A stretch of DNA of 64,000 nucleotides, taken from the NCBI GenBank assembly GCA_964513075.1, contig CAZELR010000007.1:42438-106437 (forward strand). Reading direction: 5' to 3'. The DNA comes from DAOUBP01 sp964513075 (lineage in GTDB: Bacteria > Chloroflexota > Anaerolineae > CG2-30-64-16). The position numbers and the translations under genes are program-made. The notes under the pieces were generated by a model. It worked only from the letters and a program-made list of their open reading frames with translations, made no database searches and was not told the DNA's origin. This document shows positions 6,763-16,503 of the stretch, in pieces (within the stretch, counting starts at the first letter, position 1; every line of letters starts with the position of its first letter).

Positions 6763-9700
6763 ATGATCTCTGATCCGCAGGATCGCATTCGCTCCGTCAT
6801 GCTTCATGCCATTGTCTCTGTAGCAGCCATGTGCTTGATCGGTTTGTTGCCGGCTTTACTCGTGAGCGCCGGCTTTCCGGCCACGACCCCCGCACCGCTT
6901 TCGCTCCTCACGTTGCCTGATCCGATCACGATTATCGGCAGCCCGCTGCGTGTTGCCGTTGGATCGGACAGCAGTATCCAGGCCTACTACAATGGCCTTG
7001 GCCAGGTGTACGGCTGGCAGGATGGCAGCGCGGATAGTGGAGTCTGGCTGCACATCGGCAGCGATGTCTATGGGCCGGACGCCTGTTTCAGCGGACGCTT
7101 AGCCACCAACATGGTCACCGTGCGGCCGTGGACTGCGTTAAGCCATAGCGGACCCACCGGCTCCGGCGCCGCCGCCGATCCGTGGGTCATCACGACGGTC
7201 CTGGGCGCGGGATCGAGCGGCGTACAGGTGACCCAGCGCGTCTCCTACGTCAACGGCCAGGACTACTTCCGCCTGAAATGGGATGTTGCCAACGCTTCCG
7301 GGGCGCCCATTACAGCCAACCTGTTTCATGCCGCGGACAGTTACTTTGGTAACGATGACTATGGTCGCGGCTACTATGACCCGGTCAGCGGCGCCGTGGG
7401 CGGCTATATTCCCAGCGGCCCGTGGTACATGCTGTTCGTGCCCGCGACGCCCGCCACTGCTTACAAAGAGGACTGGTACTTCAACATCTGGGCGGGTATC
7501 GGGTATTGCGGCGACACCGTCTCGTGTCCGGTCTCGGGAGCTTGCTCCCCTGGGTCGGGGTTTGACAACACCATCGACACCAGCCCGGCTGGCGTTGACA
7601 ACGGTTTCGGGCTGCAATGGCAGCGGACGATCGCGTCGGGCGCTGGCGCAACAGTCGGAGACTGGTGGACGTTCGGCAGCATTCCCACCCTGCCCGGCGA
7701 GGAGCCGACGCCCACCCCTACAGCCACGCGCACGCCGACGGCGACCAACACCAGCACATATACCCCTACGCGGACGCCCACCGCGACGGTAACGCCTACC
7801 GCAACCGTCACCCCTGGCGGCTGCGGTGCACCGACCGAGACGGGAACGATCGTCAGAACGTTGGCCTATCACCAGCTTACAGCCTTCGCCAGCCGGCCGG
7901 GCGTGCATACCCGGGGCAATAGCCCTTCGATCCTGAGCGTAGATGGCAGCCGGGCCGCGTTTTTGGTGGGCGGGTCACCGGCGCATGTCTGGGTAATCGA
8001 TGCGGACGGCACAGGATTGCGCGAGATTAATACCCAGCCCGGTGGGGATTATACGAACGTCGATATCAGCGCTGACGGCTCGAAGGTGCTCTCCTGGGAT
8101 GAAAGTGACGGCGGAGAGGTTCGCATGGTCAACGCCGACGGCAGCGACGCGCATGTCGTCTTATCGTACTCGAGTGGACGCGGTTACTTTCGCCTCTCGC
8201 CCGACGGTACGAAGGTTTATTTTGCGTTCACCTGGTATCTCAGCTACGGCGGGCAGAGCTACAACCCCGGTCTGTTTGTCATCAACGCCGACGGCACCGG
8301 CCTGCGCCAGATCTTAGATCGCGCCAGCGTCCATGCGCTCTTCGGCAAGCCGGTGCCTGAGCTGCAGTTTTACTGGCATGGCCCGCCCTTCGATGTGTCG
8401 GACGACGGCAGCCATATCGTGCTTCAGGTGCTCGTGCCGGATGTCGGTTGGCCCATCATGCGCGTGAACGGTGACGGAAGCGATTTGCAGGCGTACGCTT
8501 TGTTCCCGAATAACGCACATCCCGATGTGGGGAACCTGGGCATCAGCGGCGACGGTCGGGTGGCCTTCTATGAAGTGATGACCGACCCGTGGGAGCTGGG
8601 CGTGTTCAACTGGGATGGCTCGGGCAAGCGCGCACTGGCCAGTGGCCTGGGCGGGCTCAACACCCAGGGCGAGGTCGTTCAGTTGACATATGATGGCACG
8701 AAGCTGTCCTATGGCTCGTTGAATCGCCTCTACAACACCGATGGCTCCGCTGTGCTGCAGTTGGCGGCCACCGGCCCCACCTTGAGTGGCGACCCTCCCC
8801 TGATGGTCGGCAACTGGGGGATGTACCGCAGCAGCATGAACCGCGACGCCACGCGCTTCCTGTTCACCTTCGACAACAACACCTGGGTGGACGGCGCGCT
8901 CGTGCCTGAGCAGTTGGGTATTCTGGCGCTGAACCCGGCCAGCCTGGGGCAAGCGCCCACCCTTGCAGATCCCAAGATCGCGCCGTTCTACTTGGTGCGC
9001 GGAGATGGCTCGACGACCACCTTCAGCGCCCGATCGAGTTCGGCTAACATGCATCTGCGCACCAACGCCGTCGTGTTTCGAAGCGGGCTGGAGGTGAACA
9101 GCAATATCGTCAACGATGCCGTGTTGTACGATGATGGCAGCAACGGTGACATCACCGCAGGGGATGGCCGCTTCACCAACAGCTTTGTCCGAGCCAACTC
9201 CGACGCTGTGATCGGTCCGCACACGGTGCGCATGAAGACCGAGGTGCGCGCTTCCGACGGCCGGCGCCACGCCACCGCGCTCGATGTGGCGCAGCTCGAC
9301 GTCGTCCTTGCCGTGCCGCCGGGGGTGGGTCCCTGCACGCCCACGCCGACGCCTACCGTAACCGTCACCCCTGCCGCGTGCGGCCTACCGACCGAGGCGG
9401 GAACGGTCGTGCGCACGCTGGCCTATCACCAGCTCACATCCTTTACCGCCCAGCCGGGTGTGCACCCCGGCAAGAGGGCCTCCATCCTCTCTGCAGATGG
9501 CAGCCGCGCCGCCTTTGTTGTGAAGAGTGCTCCTTCCCACGTTTACGTCGTCAATGCGGATGGCACGGGGCTGCGCGAGGTAGACACGCTCTCCGGAGAC
9601 TGGGACCCAAAAGTGGACATCAGCGCCGACGGGTCAAGGGTGCTCTACTGGGACGGCGTTGTGGCGTACACGATCAACGCCGACGGCAGCAACCGGCGCC

Positions 9701-12700
9701 AGGTCATTGAGCTTGGCGCCTATCCGTACTTCCGCCTTTCTGCCGACGGTGCGCAGGTTTTCTTTGCGATTGACAGGGATGTGCGACCGAACGTGACGTA
9801 CAATGCCGGACTGTACGTGATAAATGCCGATGGCAGCGGCCTCCGCCGGATCGTGGACCCGGCTCAGGTGCACGCGCTTTTCGGCAAGCCGATCCCTGGA
9901 CTGCCGTTCTCTTGGTGGGGTGCGGCGTTTGACGTCTCCAGTGATGGGAGTCGCATCGTCTTCAACGTGATCGACTACGATGGGCATGACCGGATCCTGC
10001 GCGTGAACAGCGACGGCAGCGGTTTGCAGGAATACTCGCTGTCAACGACCTCCTCCGTGAACAACCTGGGGATCAGCGGTGATGGCAGGATCGTGTTTTA
10101 CCAGGTGTGGAGGATCGACCACGACGAACTGGGTGTGTTCAACTGGGACGGCTCAGGCCAGCGGGTGCTCGACACCGTGGGGGGCTGGAACGGCACCGAG
10201 GGTGAGGTTGTGCAGCTATCATACGACGGTTTGAAGCTCAACCATGGCTCCCGGAACCGCCTCTACAACACCGACGGCAGCGGCGTGCTGCAACTGGCGG
10301 CCTACGGAGCCACCTCGACCGGCGATCCGCCGCTGATGGTGGGCTCGGGTGACGGGGGCTTCCAAAGAAGCAGCATGAGCCGCGACGCCACACGGTTCCT
10401 CTTTTTCTTCAACCTGGGCTACGTAGATGGCGCGCCGACGCCAGCGCAACTGGGCTTGCTGGAGCTGAACCCGGCCAGCCTGGGCCAGGCGCCCGCCCTG
10501 GCCGATCCTAAGATCGCACCCTCTTACGTGGTGATCGGGGACTCGAAGACCAGCATCAGCGTCCGTATGAACACGACCAACCCCCACGTCCGCACCAACA
10601 GCGTGGCATTACGCAACGGGGTGGAGGTGAACAGCAACGTTGTCTATCAGGCCGTGCTCTACGATGACGGCAGCTACGGCGACGTAACGGCGGGCGACGG
10701 CCGCTTCACCAACAATACGGTTGGGGCCAGCGCCAGCGCGCTGCTCGGCCCACACATTGTGCGCGTGAAGACTGAGGTGCGTGCGGCCGATGGCCGCCGC
10801 TACGCCACTGCGCTTGACGTAGCCCAGCTCGACGTCGTCACTGAGATCCCCCCGGGCATGGGCCCCTGCACGCCCACGCCGACGCCCACAAGCACGCGTA
10901 CGCCAACGCACACCCCCACTCCGACGCGTACGCCGACGCGCACGCCGATGCCTACGGCCACATCCACCCCGACCCGAACGTCTACACCCACCGTGGGTCT
11001 GCCCGACCTGACCGTAAGTCGGCTGGAGGTGAATCAGGCCATCCAGAACGACGCCAACAGCATCCCGCTGATTGCGTCCAAGCGGACGGTCGTACGCGCC
11101 TACTTGGGGTTGAGCGCTTCCATGCCCATTGGCACGGTTACCGGCCGGTTGCGGGGCTATCGCGGGAGCACGTCCTTGGGCACGGTCGCGCCGTTCAACC
11201 CAAGCGGCCGTATCACGGTAGTCCAGCCGGCCGACTGGCGGCAGATCAACCACACCCTGAACTTTGAAGTGCCGTTCGGATGGCTGACCGGGGCTGTGCG
11301 GCTGGAAGTTGAAGTCAATAACGACCGCGCGGTGCCGGAGAACAACTACGGCAACAACACGACGTCGGTGGACGTCACCTTCGTGGACGGCGGCGACCTG
11401 CGCATTGCCTGGCTGCCCATCCGCTACGTCACCCCTGGCTACACTGGGCCGGCCGAACCTTCCGCCCGCATCGCCAAGGGCCAGGCCTGGCTGGTCGCGA
11501 CCTACCCGGTCAGCCACACGCGCGTTAAATACTACCCCTGGCCGGGCATCACCTGGGGCGGCGACGTGAATTTCGGCACCGGCGGCATCAAGCTGCTTAA
11601 CTATCTAAACCGGTTGCTTCAGCTCAGCCAGACCAGCCCTCGACCCGACCATGTCTACGGCTGGCTGCCCCCCGGTGTCTTTGGAGGCAACGGCCTGGCG
11701 TGGCTGCCCGGTCAGACCGCCTTCGGCAACGACACCGATGGCCGTTGGCGGCGCACCTTGACACACGAGATCGGGCACAACCGCAACATCGGCCACTGGG
11801 ATGCGACGATCCGGCTTCATGGCTTTGATGTCGCCGCGCGTGAGGTGCGCGAGGACACCCGGCTCGACTTCATGGTGCCCGGTCGATTGGAGAGTGAAGC
11901 ATGGGTCGCGCCGGAGATATACACCTACCTGCATGAGCACATGAGCATGGCCGCTGACCAGGACGCGAGCCCAACGCGGGCCGTGGCTAACGAATACCTC
12001 CTGACTTCCGGCTTGATCAATCAGGATGGTACGGCCAGCTTCGATGTATTCTACCGCCAGGCGCAGACTGACCCGTTGGACAACCCGCTGGCCGGGACGG
12101 CCTACTGTCTGGAGCTGTACGACGCTGGAAGCCTGCAGGCGACGGCACATCGTCTGCTGTCAAGCACCTGCTTCGATATCTCGTACGACTTTGGTGACAG
12201 TGCAACCCCCATGACGACCGCGCCCTTCGCATTGACCGTGCCCTTCCCTCCCACAACCCGGCAGATCGTGCTGAAACATGGACCTGCGGTTGTCGCCACG
12301 CGCACGGTCAGCAACAGCGGTCCGGTGATCTGGGTCTCTCTATCTGGCGGAGGCATGGTCAGGACGGTCAACTGGACGGCAAACGACTTCGACGGCGATC
12401 CCCTGAGCTACTCGGTGCTCTATAGCAATGACAACAAGCAATCGTGGTTCGCCGTGGCGACCGATCTCGCCGCCACCACATACGGCCTGGACACGAGCAC
12501 GCTGCCCGGCGGGACGAATGCCTTTGTGCGCATTCTGGCCAGTGATGGCGTCAACACGGGCCAGGCGGACGCAGGGCCGTTTGCTGTCAACGACAAAGAG
12601 CCCACCCCTTTGATCAGTGCGCCGGCCGATGGGAGTACCTTCGCCCCCGGTGAGAACGTGCTGCTGGTGGGTGATGGCTTCGACCTGGAGGATGGTTCGC

Positions 12701-12900
12701 TGCCGGATAGCCGTCTTATCTGGTCTTCCGATCGGGATGGCGTGCTGGGCATTGGCCGCACGGTGGAACGAAACGATCTCAGCGCAGGAACACATCATGT
12801 CACCCTGACGGTGGGAGATAGCGCCGGCAACCAGGCGACTGCCACCATCATGCTAACAATCCGTCGGCCGGCGACGTATCTTCCACTGATCCTGCGATGA
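6763..12900 (+). CDS. Giant secreted multidomain protein: duplicated TolB-like propellers, CARDB-like domain, metzincin-like zinc protease
   Basis: 2045 residues. A signal peptide (about 1-45) leads to a beta-rich domain (about 45-310), a Pro/Thr linker (313-350), a first TolB/PD40-type propeller (about 354-730; repeats such as DISADGSKVLSW and INADGTGLRQI), a domain containing LYDDGSNGDITAGDGRFTN (741-856), a short linker, a second propeller with the same trailing domain (874-1363), a third linker (1368-1411), a CARDB-like domain (1412-1543; LPDLTVSRLEVNQAIQ), a protease-like domain with HEIGHNRNIGH at 1668-1678 and a Met-turn-like DFMVPG at 1704, then Ig-like modules. It ends in YLPLILR. 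The zinc site is of metzincin shape but has Asn where Gly is usual. An extracellular, cell-surface or secreted protease is likely; the substrate is unknown. Confidence 0.85.
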   Translation: MISDPQDRIRSVMLHAIVSVAAMCLIGLLPALLVSAGFPATTPAPLSLLTLPDPITIIGSPLRVAVGSDSSIQAYYNGLGQVYGWQDGSADSGVWLHIGSDVYGPDACFSGRLATNMVTVRPWTALSHSGPTGSGAAADPWVITTVLGAGSSGVQVTQRVSYVNGQDYFRLKWDVANASGAPITANLFHAADSYFGNDDYGRGYYDPVSGAVGGYIPSGPWYMLFVPATPATAYKEDWYFNIWAGIGYCGDTVSCPVSGACSPGSGFDNTIDTSPAGVDNGFGLQWQRTIASGAGATVGDWWTFGSIPTLPGEEPTPTPTATRTPTATNTSTYTPTRTPTATVTPTATVTPGGCGAPTETGTIVRTLAYHQLTAFASRPGVHTRGNSPSILSVDGSRAAFLVGGSPAHVWVIDADGTGLREINTQPGGDYTNVDISADGSKVLSWDESDGGEVRMVNADGSDAHVVLSYSSGRGYFRLSPDGTKVYFAFTWYLSYGGQSYNPGLFVINADGTGLRQILDRASVHALFGKPVPELQFYWHGPPFDVSDDGSHIVLQVLVPDVGWPIMRVNGDGSDLQAYALFPNNAHPDVGNLGISGDGRVAFYEVMTDPWELGVFNWDGSGKRALASGLGGLNTQGEVVQLTYDGTKLSYGSLNRLYNTDGSAVLQLAATGPTLSGDPPLMVGNWGMYRSSMNRDATRFLFTFDNNTWVDGALVPEQLGILALNPASLGQAPTLADPKIAPFYLVRGDGSTTTFSARSSSANMHLRTNAVVFRSGLEVNSNIVNDAVLYDDGSNGDITAGDGRFTNSFVRANSDAVIGPHTVRMKTEVRASDGRRHATALDVAQLDVVLAVPPGVGPCTPTPTPTVTVTPAACGLPTEAGTVVRTLAYHQLTSFTAQPGVHPGKRASILSADGSRAAFVVKSAPSHVYVVNADGTGLREVDTLSGDWDPKVDISADGSRVLYWDGVVAYTINADGSNRRQVIELGAYPYFRLSADGAQVFFAIDRDVRPNVTYNAGLYVINADGSGLRRIVDPAQVHALFGKPIPGLPFSWWGAAFDVSSDGSRIVFNVIDYDGHDRILRVNSDGSGLQEYSLSTTSSVNNLGISGDGRIVFYQVWRIDHDELGVFNWDGSGQRVLDTVGGWNGTEGEVVQLSYDGLKLNHGSRNRLYNTDGSGVLQLAAYGATSTGDPPLMVGSGDGGFQRSSMSRDATRFLFFFNLGYVDGAPTPAQLGLLELNPASLGQAPALADPKIAPSYVVIGDSKTSISVRMNTTNPHVRTNSVALRNGVEVNSNVVYQAVLYDDGSYGDVTAGDGRFTNNTVGASASALLGPHIVRVKTEVRAADGRRYATALDVAQLDVVTEIPPGMGPCTPTPTPTSTRTPTHTPTPTRTPTRTPMPTATSTPTRTSTPTVGLPDLTVSRLEVNQAIQNDANSIPLIASKRTVVRAYLGLSASMPIGTVTGRLRGYRGSTSLGTVAPFNPSGRITVVQPADWRQINHTLNFEVPFGWLTGAVRLEVEVNNDRAVPENNYGNNTTSVDVTFVDGGDLRIAWLPIRYVTPGYTGPAEPSARIAKGQAWLVATYPVSHTRVKYYPWPGITWGGDVNFGTGGIKLLNYLNRLLQLSQTSPRPDHVYGWLPPGVFGGNGLAWLPGQTAFGNDTDGRWRRTLTHEIGHNRNIGHWDATIRLHGFDVAAREVREDTRLDFMVPGRLESEAWVAPEIYTYLHEHMSMAADQDASPTRAVANEYLLTSGLINQDGTASFDVFYRQAQTDPLDNPLAGTAYCLELYDAGSLQATAHRLLSSTCFDISYDFGDSATPMTTAPFALTVPFPPTTRQIVLKHGPAVVATRTVSNSGPVIWVSLSGGGMVRTVNWTANDFDGDPLSYSVLYSNDNKQSWFAVATDLAATTYGLDTSTLPGGTNAFVRILASDGVNTGQADAGPFAVNDKEPTPLISAPADGSTFAPGENVLLVGDGFDLEDGSLPDSRLIWSSDRDGVLGIGRTVERNDLSAGTHHVTLTVGDSAGNQATATIMLTIRRPATYLPLILR
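7536..7549. repeat. Small palindrome in the giant gene
   Basis: gggagc-tt-gctccc, a perfect 14-base hairpin, encodes part of a Ser/Gly/Pro/Cys loop (PVSGACSPGSG) in the N-terminal domain. It may be another small in-frame repeat, but on its own it could be chance. Confidence 0.3.
7825..10860 (+). repeat. Internal tandem duplication of about 1.5 kb (propeller plus trailing domain)
   Basis: Two units, about 7825-9350 and 9385-10860, encode matching series: EAGTVVRTLAYHQLTSF, VHALFGKP, YNTDGS, DDGSYGDVTAGDGRFTN and ALDVAQLDVV appear in both at the same offsets. Each unit ends in a Pro/Thr linker beginning CTPTPTP. The copies have diverged moderately at the protein level. Confidence 0.9.
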
Positions 12901-12969
12901 GACGGGAGCTTTGGGCTCAGATCTTGCCAGCGTATCGCCAGCGTATCGCCAGGGCATCGGTCGAAGGTG

Positions 12970-12998
12970 TTGTCAAGCCGGTCGAAGCTTGATATACT
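12970..12998 (+). promoter_or_regulatory. Promoter of the DUF2254 gene (leaderless)
   Basis: TTGTCA at 12970-12975, 17 bases, TATACT at 12993-12998, then seven bases to the ATG at 13006. No ribosome site is visible, so a leaderless message is implied. The first 12 bases match the promoter at 6632. Confidence 0.75.
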
Positions 12999-13005
12999 CA
13001 TAATC

Positions 13006-14301
13006 ATGCATTCACCTTTGTTTCATTCCCGCATCCGCACCCAGTCACAGATCTGGGTGGTGCCGGCTGGTTATGTGCTGGCTGCTCTCGCGTGTGGCTG
13101 GTTCTTGCCCCAAGTCGCTGCCCGGCTCTTCGGCAGCGGCGCCTGGACGGCGCTCTTTTCGGCAAACGCCGCAACTGTCATCCTGTCGTCGGTTGTCTCG
13201 GGCATGCTGGCTTTTACGGGATTCGTTTTCACGATGGCCTTCGTAATGGTGCAGTTTGGCAGCAGCCAATACACGCCTCGCCTTTCCAACTATTTACTGC
13301 GTGATCGCATCTTTCGTCATGCGCTGGGCATGTTCACTGCTACTTTTGTCTACGCATTAGTGGCGCTGCCTGTTGTGGATCGTAGAGGTTCAGGCGCGGC
13401 CAGTGACCTGATGGTGATCTCTGTCTTGGCAGCCGTCCTGGGCAGCGTGACCCTTTTCCTGGCGCTTATCCAGCGCGTCACTGCCCTTCAGGTGACCAAC
13501 GTGCTTCACCAGGTCGGCTCGTTGGGCCGTACTGTGATCGAGCATTTATACCCGTTGACGGATGCGGCCGCGGCCAGTGCGGTCTCCGGCCCAGCACCCG
13601 AGGCCGCACTGCCGCCCGTGATGCAGACGACGCACTATCATGGCGGTCCGATGGCCATCATCGAATTGGACGTGCCGGGATTAGTCCGGTTAGCGCAGCA
13701 TCACAACGCAATCATCGAGCTGGAATACGCAGTGGGTGATACCCTGACCGATGGCGCAGCGTTGTTGCGCGTAAGAGGTGCAGCAACGCCCATCGCCAAG
13801 CGACGGCTGTGGCGCCAAGTCGTTATCGGTCCGCAGCGCACGATCGAGCAGGACCCCAAATATGCTATCCGCCTGATTGTTGATATCGCAATTCGGGCGC
13901 TTTCGCCCGCGATCAATGACCCAACTACGGCCGTCCAGGCGCTGGATGAGTTGGAGGATTTGCTGCATCGTATCGGAACACGGCGGCTGGATGTGGGGTA
14001 CGCCTACGACAATACCCACCAATTACGGATTGTTTACCCAACGCCGGACTGGGACGACTTTGTGGCGCTGGCGGTCAGCGAGATCAGGCAGTATGGCGCC
14101 TCGTCGTTGCAAGTGATGCGTCGCCTGCACGCGTTGTTGAACGATCTGATTGAAGCCGTGCCGCCCACGCGCCGCGGCGCGGTTGAATTTCAGTTGCTCC
14201 AACTGATCGAGGCTGTCCCGCGTCAGTTCGTCGACCCGGACGACCAGGCCCAGGCATTGCAAGTGGATCGCCAGGGCATGGGTCTCGCTCGTCCCTCTTG
14301 A
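13006..14301 (+). CDS. DUF2254 family membrane protein
   Basis: About 431 residues. The N-terminal third has about four membrane segments (VWVVPAGYVLAALACG-like, TVILSSVVSGMLAFTGFVFT, GMFTATFVYALVALPVV, ISVLAAVLGSVTLFLALI); the rest is soluble and carries the family hallmark IRALSPAINDPTTAVQALD. DUF2254 proteins are predicted inner-membrane proteins of unknown function. The open frame extends upstream, but the start at 13006 is chosen because the -10 box ends seven bases before it. The SulP gene begins 31 bases after the stop, so the two may be co-transcribed. Confidence 0.9.
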   Translation: MHSPLFHSRIRTQSQIWVVPAGYVLAALACGWFLPQVAARLFGSGAWTALFSANAATVILSSVVSGMLAFTGFVFTMAFVMVQFGSSQYTPRLSNYLLRDRIFRHALGMFTATFVYALVALPVVDRRGSGAASDLMVISVLAAVLGSVTLFLALIQRVTALQVTNVLHQVGSLGRTVIEHLYPLTDAAAASAVSGPAPEAALPPVMQTTHYHGGPMAIIELDVPGLVRLAQHHNAIIELEYAVGDTLTDGAALLRVRGAATPIAKRRLWRQVVIGPQRTIEQDPKYAIRLIVDIAIRALSPAINDPTTAVQALDELEDLLHRIGTRRLDVGYAYDNTHQLRIVYPTPDWDDFVALAVSEIRQYGASSLQVMRRLHALLNDLIEAVPPTRRGAVEFQLLQLIEAVPRQFVDPDDQAQALQVDRQGMGLARPS

Positions 14302-14332
14302 CTTTTGTCTATATACCCGCGCGGAGTAGCTC

Positions 14333-16474
14333 ATGTTTCAGACCTACCTCGCCTTCTTCACTCGGCCCCTACGGGTCTTACAAGATTTCCGCAAGGAAAA
14401 CCTGCGGCCTGACCTGATCGCCGGGCTGACCGTGGCGGTCATCCTGCTGCCGCAGGCGATCGCCTATGCCTCCATTGCCCAGCTGCCGCCCCAGATGGGT
14501 CTTTACACCGCCGTCATCGCCGCCATCGTTGGTGCACTGTGGGGGTCGTCGAAACAACTACACACCGGACCAACCAGCACCGCCTCGCTGCTGATGTTCG
14601 CTACGCTGTTGACTATCGCTGACCCAGGATCACCGCGCTATCTGGCCGCTGCCGGCGTGTTGGCCGTCCTGGTCGGAATCTTCCGCCTGCTGCTGGGGCT
14701 GGCTCGCCTTGGCATGCTGGTCAACTTTGTCTCCGATTCCGTCATCATCGGGTTCACCTCCGGGGCCGCGGTGCTCATTTGGGGCAGCCAGCTCAGCGCG
14801 CTGCTCCGGCTGAGCGTCCCCACTTCGTCCAGCCTGACCACCACCCTGGCCAACGTCATCCACCATGTCCATGAAACGCACGTGCCGAGCTTGATCATGG
14901 GCGTGGCCGTTGTTGTGCTGATCGCGGTGCTGCGCCGGATCAACCGCAAATTGCCAGGACCGCTGATCGCCATGGTCCTGGCTGCAGCGGCTATCAGTGT
15001 CTTTGGGTTGAGCCAGCAGGGCTTCAAGGTCATCGGCCAGGTGCCGGCCGGCCTGCCCCCGTTCACCGGCCTGCCGCTCTTCGACCTCGACCTCATCGGC
15101 CAGCTTGCCGGAGCCGCACTGGCTATCGGGTCTATCGGGCTGGTGGAGGCCATGTCGGCCGCCCGCTCGATGGCCAGCCAGACCGGCCAGCGACTCGACA
15201 GCAACCAGGAATTCGTCGGGCAGGGCCTGGCCAACATTGTTTCAGGCTTCTTTTCGGGCTATGCTGGCAACGGATCGTTCTCGCGTTCGGCGCTGAATTT
15301 TGCATCCGGCGCACAAACGCCCATGGCCAGCGTCTTCTCCGGCGTTTTCGTCTTGATCGGCGCCTTTCTCCTGTCCCCGGCAGCCGCCAATGTGCCCAAA
15401 GCCGCCCTGGCCGGAGTACTGCTGATGATCGCCTACGGGATGATTGACCGCAAGGAAATCATCCGCATCTGGCGCGGCGCTCCCGGTGATGTCTTGATCA
15501 TGCTCATCACGTTCGTCGGGACGCTGCTTCTGCCGCTGCAGTTTGCAGTCCTGGCGGGCATGCTGGTCTCGTTTGCGGTGTATATCGTGCGCACCAGTGT
15601 GCCGCGAGTAGTGCCGGTGCTGCCCGATGAGAACTACAGGCATCTCGTTCGCCGGCCGAGCCAGGCGCCTTGCCCGCAGTTGGCGCTCTTCGATGTTCTG
15701 GGCGACCTGTACTTCGGGGCGGTCAGCAACGTCGAAAAGACCATCGACGAGCACCTGGCCAGGCATCCCGGCCAGCGTTTTGTCCTGCTGCGCATGCAAA
15801 GCGTCAACCAGTGCGACATCAGCGGCATCCACGTGTTGGAGAGCATCATGCACCGGCTGCGAGACCGTGGCGGTGATCTGTTTCTCTTCCGGGTGCAGGA
15901 ACCCGTCCGGCAGATCATGGACGCGACGGGCTTCCATCGCCAACTGGGCGCCGGTCCCGGGGTCGCCGATCCCGTGGATCGCGAGCACTTCCTTCCGGAT
16001 GATGGCGCGATTTCGTATCTGTACCATCGCATCCTCGACCCGGGAGTGTGCATCTACGAGTGCGAAGTGCGTGTTTTCCTGGAATGCCAGAACTTGCCGA
16101 AGCAGCTTGCCGCCGAGTCGGAGCGCATTCCCCTGCGCACGCAGATTCCTACCGGGCAGGTGGCTGAGATTTCGCCTCGGGAGTTGTGGCGTCAGCTTGG
16201 TGGCGCCTCGCCTCCGTTGGTCATCGACGTGCGCGAGCCGCGCGAATTTGAGCGTGGCCACATCCCCCAGGCACAGTTGATTCCGCTGCGGCAACTGCTG
16301 TCCGAAACGACGGACTTGCCCCGCGATCGTGAGATCGTCTTTGTCTGCCAGGGCGGGCAGCGCGGTACGCGCGCAGCGTACGCCCTCAGCCGCGCGGGCT
16401 ACGCCAAGGCGATGGCGCTGCAAGGCGGCATGCTGGCCTGGGAAGCGGCGGGACTGTTGGAGGCCGTCAGTTGA
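14333..16474 (+). CDS. SulP family anion transporter with STAS and C-terminal rhodanese domain
   Basis: 713 residues. Residues about 1-420 form the SulP membrane domain (LRPDLIAGLTVAVILLPQAI, GLYTAVIAAIVGALWGSSKQ, FSGYAGNGSFSRSALNF). A STAS domain follows at about 445-550 (SVNQCDISGIHVLESIMHRL), then a short linker region and a rhodanese domain at about 607-713 with VIDVREPREFERGHIP and the active-site loop CQGGQRGTR, C672. SulP proteins move sulfate, bicarbonate or other anions; rhodanese domains transfer sulfane sulfur, so the fusion points to sulfate or another sulfur anion, though bicarbonate is possible. GGAG lies about eight bases before the ATG. Confidence 0.92.
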   Translation: MFQTYLAFFTRPLRVLQDFRKENLRPDLIAGLTVAVILLPQAIAYASIAQLPPQMGLYTAVIAAIVGALWGSSKQLHTGPTSTASLLMFATLLTIADPGSPRYLAAAGVLAVLVGIFRLLLGLARLGMLVNFVSDSVIIGFTSGAAVLIWGSQLSALLRLSVPTSSSLTTTLANVIHHVHETHVPSLIMGVAVVVLIAVLRRINRKLPGPLIAMVLAAAAISVFGLSQQGFKVIGQVPAGLPPFTGLPLFDLDLIGQLAGAALAIGSIGLVEAMSAARSMASQTGQRLDSNQEFVGQGLANIVSGFFSGYAGNGSFSRSALNFASGAQTPMASVFSGVFVLIGAFLLSPAAANVPKAALAGVLLMIAYGMIDRKEIIRIWRGAPGDVLIMLITFVGTLLLPLQFAVLAGMLVSFAVYIVRTSVPRVVPVLPDENYRHLVRRPSQAPCPQLALFDVLGDLYFGAVSNVEKTIDEHLARHPGQRFVLLRMQSVNQCDISGIHVLESIMHRLRDRGGDLFLFRVQEPVRQIMDATGFHRQLGAGPGVADPVDREHFLPDDGAISYLYHRILDPGVCIYECEVRVFLECQNLPKQLAAESERIPLRTQIPTGQVAEISPRELWRQLGGASPPLVIDVREPREFERGHIPQAQLIPLRQLLSETTDLPRDREIVFVCQGGQRGTRAAYALSRAGYAKAMALQGGMLAWEAAGLLEAVS

Positions 16475-16503
16475 AACCGTTCTGCGGATGAGGAGACAAG
16501 ACG

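Noticed and set aside
7700..7815. Pro/Thr linker DNA as a functional tandem repeat
   Set aside because: The ccgacgcccacc-type words simply reflect Pro-Thr codons of a linker common in secreted proteins.
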